From Dillenia suffruticosa (taxonomy: Eukaryota > Streptophyta > Magnoliopsida > Dilleniales > Dilleniaceae), in contig JAVTVX010000026.1 in NCBI GenBank assembly GCA_033439265.1, forward strand, positions 9,425,001 to 9,489,000: a DNA stretch of 64,000 nucleotides, read 5' to 3'. Shown here piece by piece: positions 62,996 to 64,000 of the stretch; the stretch's first letter is position 1; each line of letters opens with the position of its first letter. A program made the translations under genes and the position numbers. Under the pieces are notes generated by a model, which did not search any database, was not told where the DNA came from, and was given only the letters and a program-made list of their open reading frames with translations.

Positions 62996-63670
62996 TTTAT
63001 TTTTATTTAGTTCAGATAGCTATCTTTATCCATATTTGTTCAGGACAGTCAATTATTCTCACCGAGTACATCATAAGCAATGAGGAAATTTTAAACAGTA
63101 TCCTAAAATGATCGAACAAAGATAGGAATCAGGATTGTTTGAGCATAAATATTTTCCATTTATTCTAGATTCCTCTTTTTTATGCAGTTCCTACTGCAAT
63201 AGGGTGACTCAACTAGTTCCCAATTCCATATTCTAATTAAGAATCAAAAAGAGAACTCCTTAAATATCATAATTATAAAAGTCTGAACAAGTCCATGATG
63301 CAGGTAATGCCTGTTACCAAAAAGCAGGGTTAGAGTGTCAAACCGTTGAATAACTACAAGATCCAACAGACATCAGCAGTAGAAACAACAAGAAGCAGCA
63401 AACCCTCAGGAAATGTCCCTCACTCGCCCATCTAGCACATCGAATCAAACAATCCCACTTTTGATATTTGACATACATACCTCAATTTGAGTTTAACCAA
63501 CATTTAATTAGCCCCAAAATGAACTACAGAAAATATAATGCTGTCCTTGGTCGAAAAGAGTGCCCTGACTGTGATTGGCCTACCACACAAATCAACAGGG
63601 AAGTATATTATTCAAAGAATCAGGAATTAAAATTAGGGTTTTGCAGCAAATCTTGGATTCTTTACCAGTC
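62996..63670. other. Upstream region of the right-edge gene
   Basis: About 670 bases lie without a recognised gene or repeat before the (GA)n leader at 63671-63694. They may contain the promoter of the gene starting at 63743, but no convincing TATA box was found. Confidence 0.3.
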
Positions 63671-63742
63671 GAGAGAGAGAGAGAGAGAGAGAGACCTGCA
63701 TGTGGGTGAAACACAGAGAGAGAGCTTTCAAGTCTGGAGGCG

Positions 63743-63808
63743 ATGGAGGCGGATTCTTCTCTTGCTTCCGAGGAGCCCAAGAAACTGATCTATGCTTCTA
63801 AACCTTTG
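63743..63808 (+). CDS. Probable first exon of an unidentified gene (runs off window)
   Basis: An ATG follows a purine-rich leader with a (GA)n tract at 63671-63694, as in the other two genes here. The frame gives 22 residues beginning MEADSSLASEEPKKL and ending ASKPL, then a strong donor GTACGT at 63809-63814. Read through, the frame meets a stop soon after, which supports splicing at the donor. The acidic, serine-rich start resembles many soluble plant proteins and no family is recognised. A second (GA)n tract lies at 63847-63868 in the putative intron. Confidence 0.4.
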
Positions 63809-64000
63809 GTACGTCTGGAGAAGATCTCTCTACAAGATTAGAAAGAAGAGAGAGAGAGAGAGAGAGAGATGTTAATGGTGGGTTCCACAGTAAATGTTAG
63901 AGCTTCCTAACGGCTAAATTTGGCTCTGGTAAGAAATAGTGAAGACAGACACAACTGGAACAGGGGGTTTGGTTAGGTTGGCTCGCGTTGATCGAAGGCA

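Noticed and set aside
63468-63788. Plus-strand frame of 106 residues near the right edge
   Set aside because: Its middle is an RE-repeat read from the (GA)n tract, and the frame differs from the better-supported ATG at 63743.

Overview
The window is AT-rich nuclear DNA from a flowering plant, most likely a eudicot. The evidence is a plant-type fasciclin-like arabinogalactan gene, a five-exon NPF8.3/PTR2-type peptide transporter gene with long introns, GA/CT-rich 5' leaders, and a dense load of plant Copia, Gypsy, RTE LINE, CACTA and SINE elements. The species cannot be fixed from sequence reading alone.

Layout, left to right. 1-15.4 kb holds two related minus-strand Copia elements. Copy A enters from the left edge, ends at 6907, and carries a 5'-truncated RTE LINE (2714-5072). 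Copy B (7594-15380) has both LTRs and a perfect 5-bp target duplication (GAGAT). 15.6-16.9 kb is an intact single-exon FLA21-like gene on the minus strand. 17.5-38.05 kb is a nest: a Gypsy element (LTRs 17531-18360 and 37256-38051) interrupted by a SIRE/Maximus-like Copia element (21527-35213). The left LTR of that Copia is interrupted by a Tekay-like LTR piece (23139-28847), which is itself interrupted by a complete solo LTR of the same type in opposite orientation (24585-27982, target site GCAGG/GCATG).

38.4-51.0 kb is the NPF8.3-like transporter gene on the minus strand: five coding exons, 1752 nt, 583 residues, all splice sites canonical. Its 7.4-kb third intron holds a decayed Gypsy element, several RTE LINE tails and an LTR-like block. 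53.1-55.6 kb is a 2.5-kb non-autonomous CACTA element with exact ends and an ATA target duplication. It contains two outward-facing tRNA-like (A/B-box) modules, each followed by a GC-rich block, in mirror arrangement. 55.6-63.7 kb is mostly unassigned intergenic DNA with two tRNA-type SINEs (one with a perfect 20-bp target duplication), an RTE tail, an orphan coding-like stretch and an imperfect 1.3-kb direct duplication. At 63743 the first exon of an unidentified plus-strand gene appears to begin and run off the window.

The two intact genes act in unrelated settings: FLA21-like is a secreted cell-wall/surface glycoprotein, and NPF8.3-like is a proton-coupled di/tripeptide transporter. No operon-like logic applies. 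The strongest candidates for something little described are the mirrored tRNA-like/GC-rich architecture inside the CACTA element and the motif-saturated LTRs of the SIRE-like element. All repeats and boundaries were found by eye, so edge coordinates without a stated target duplication are approximate.
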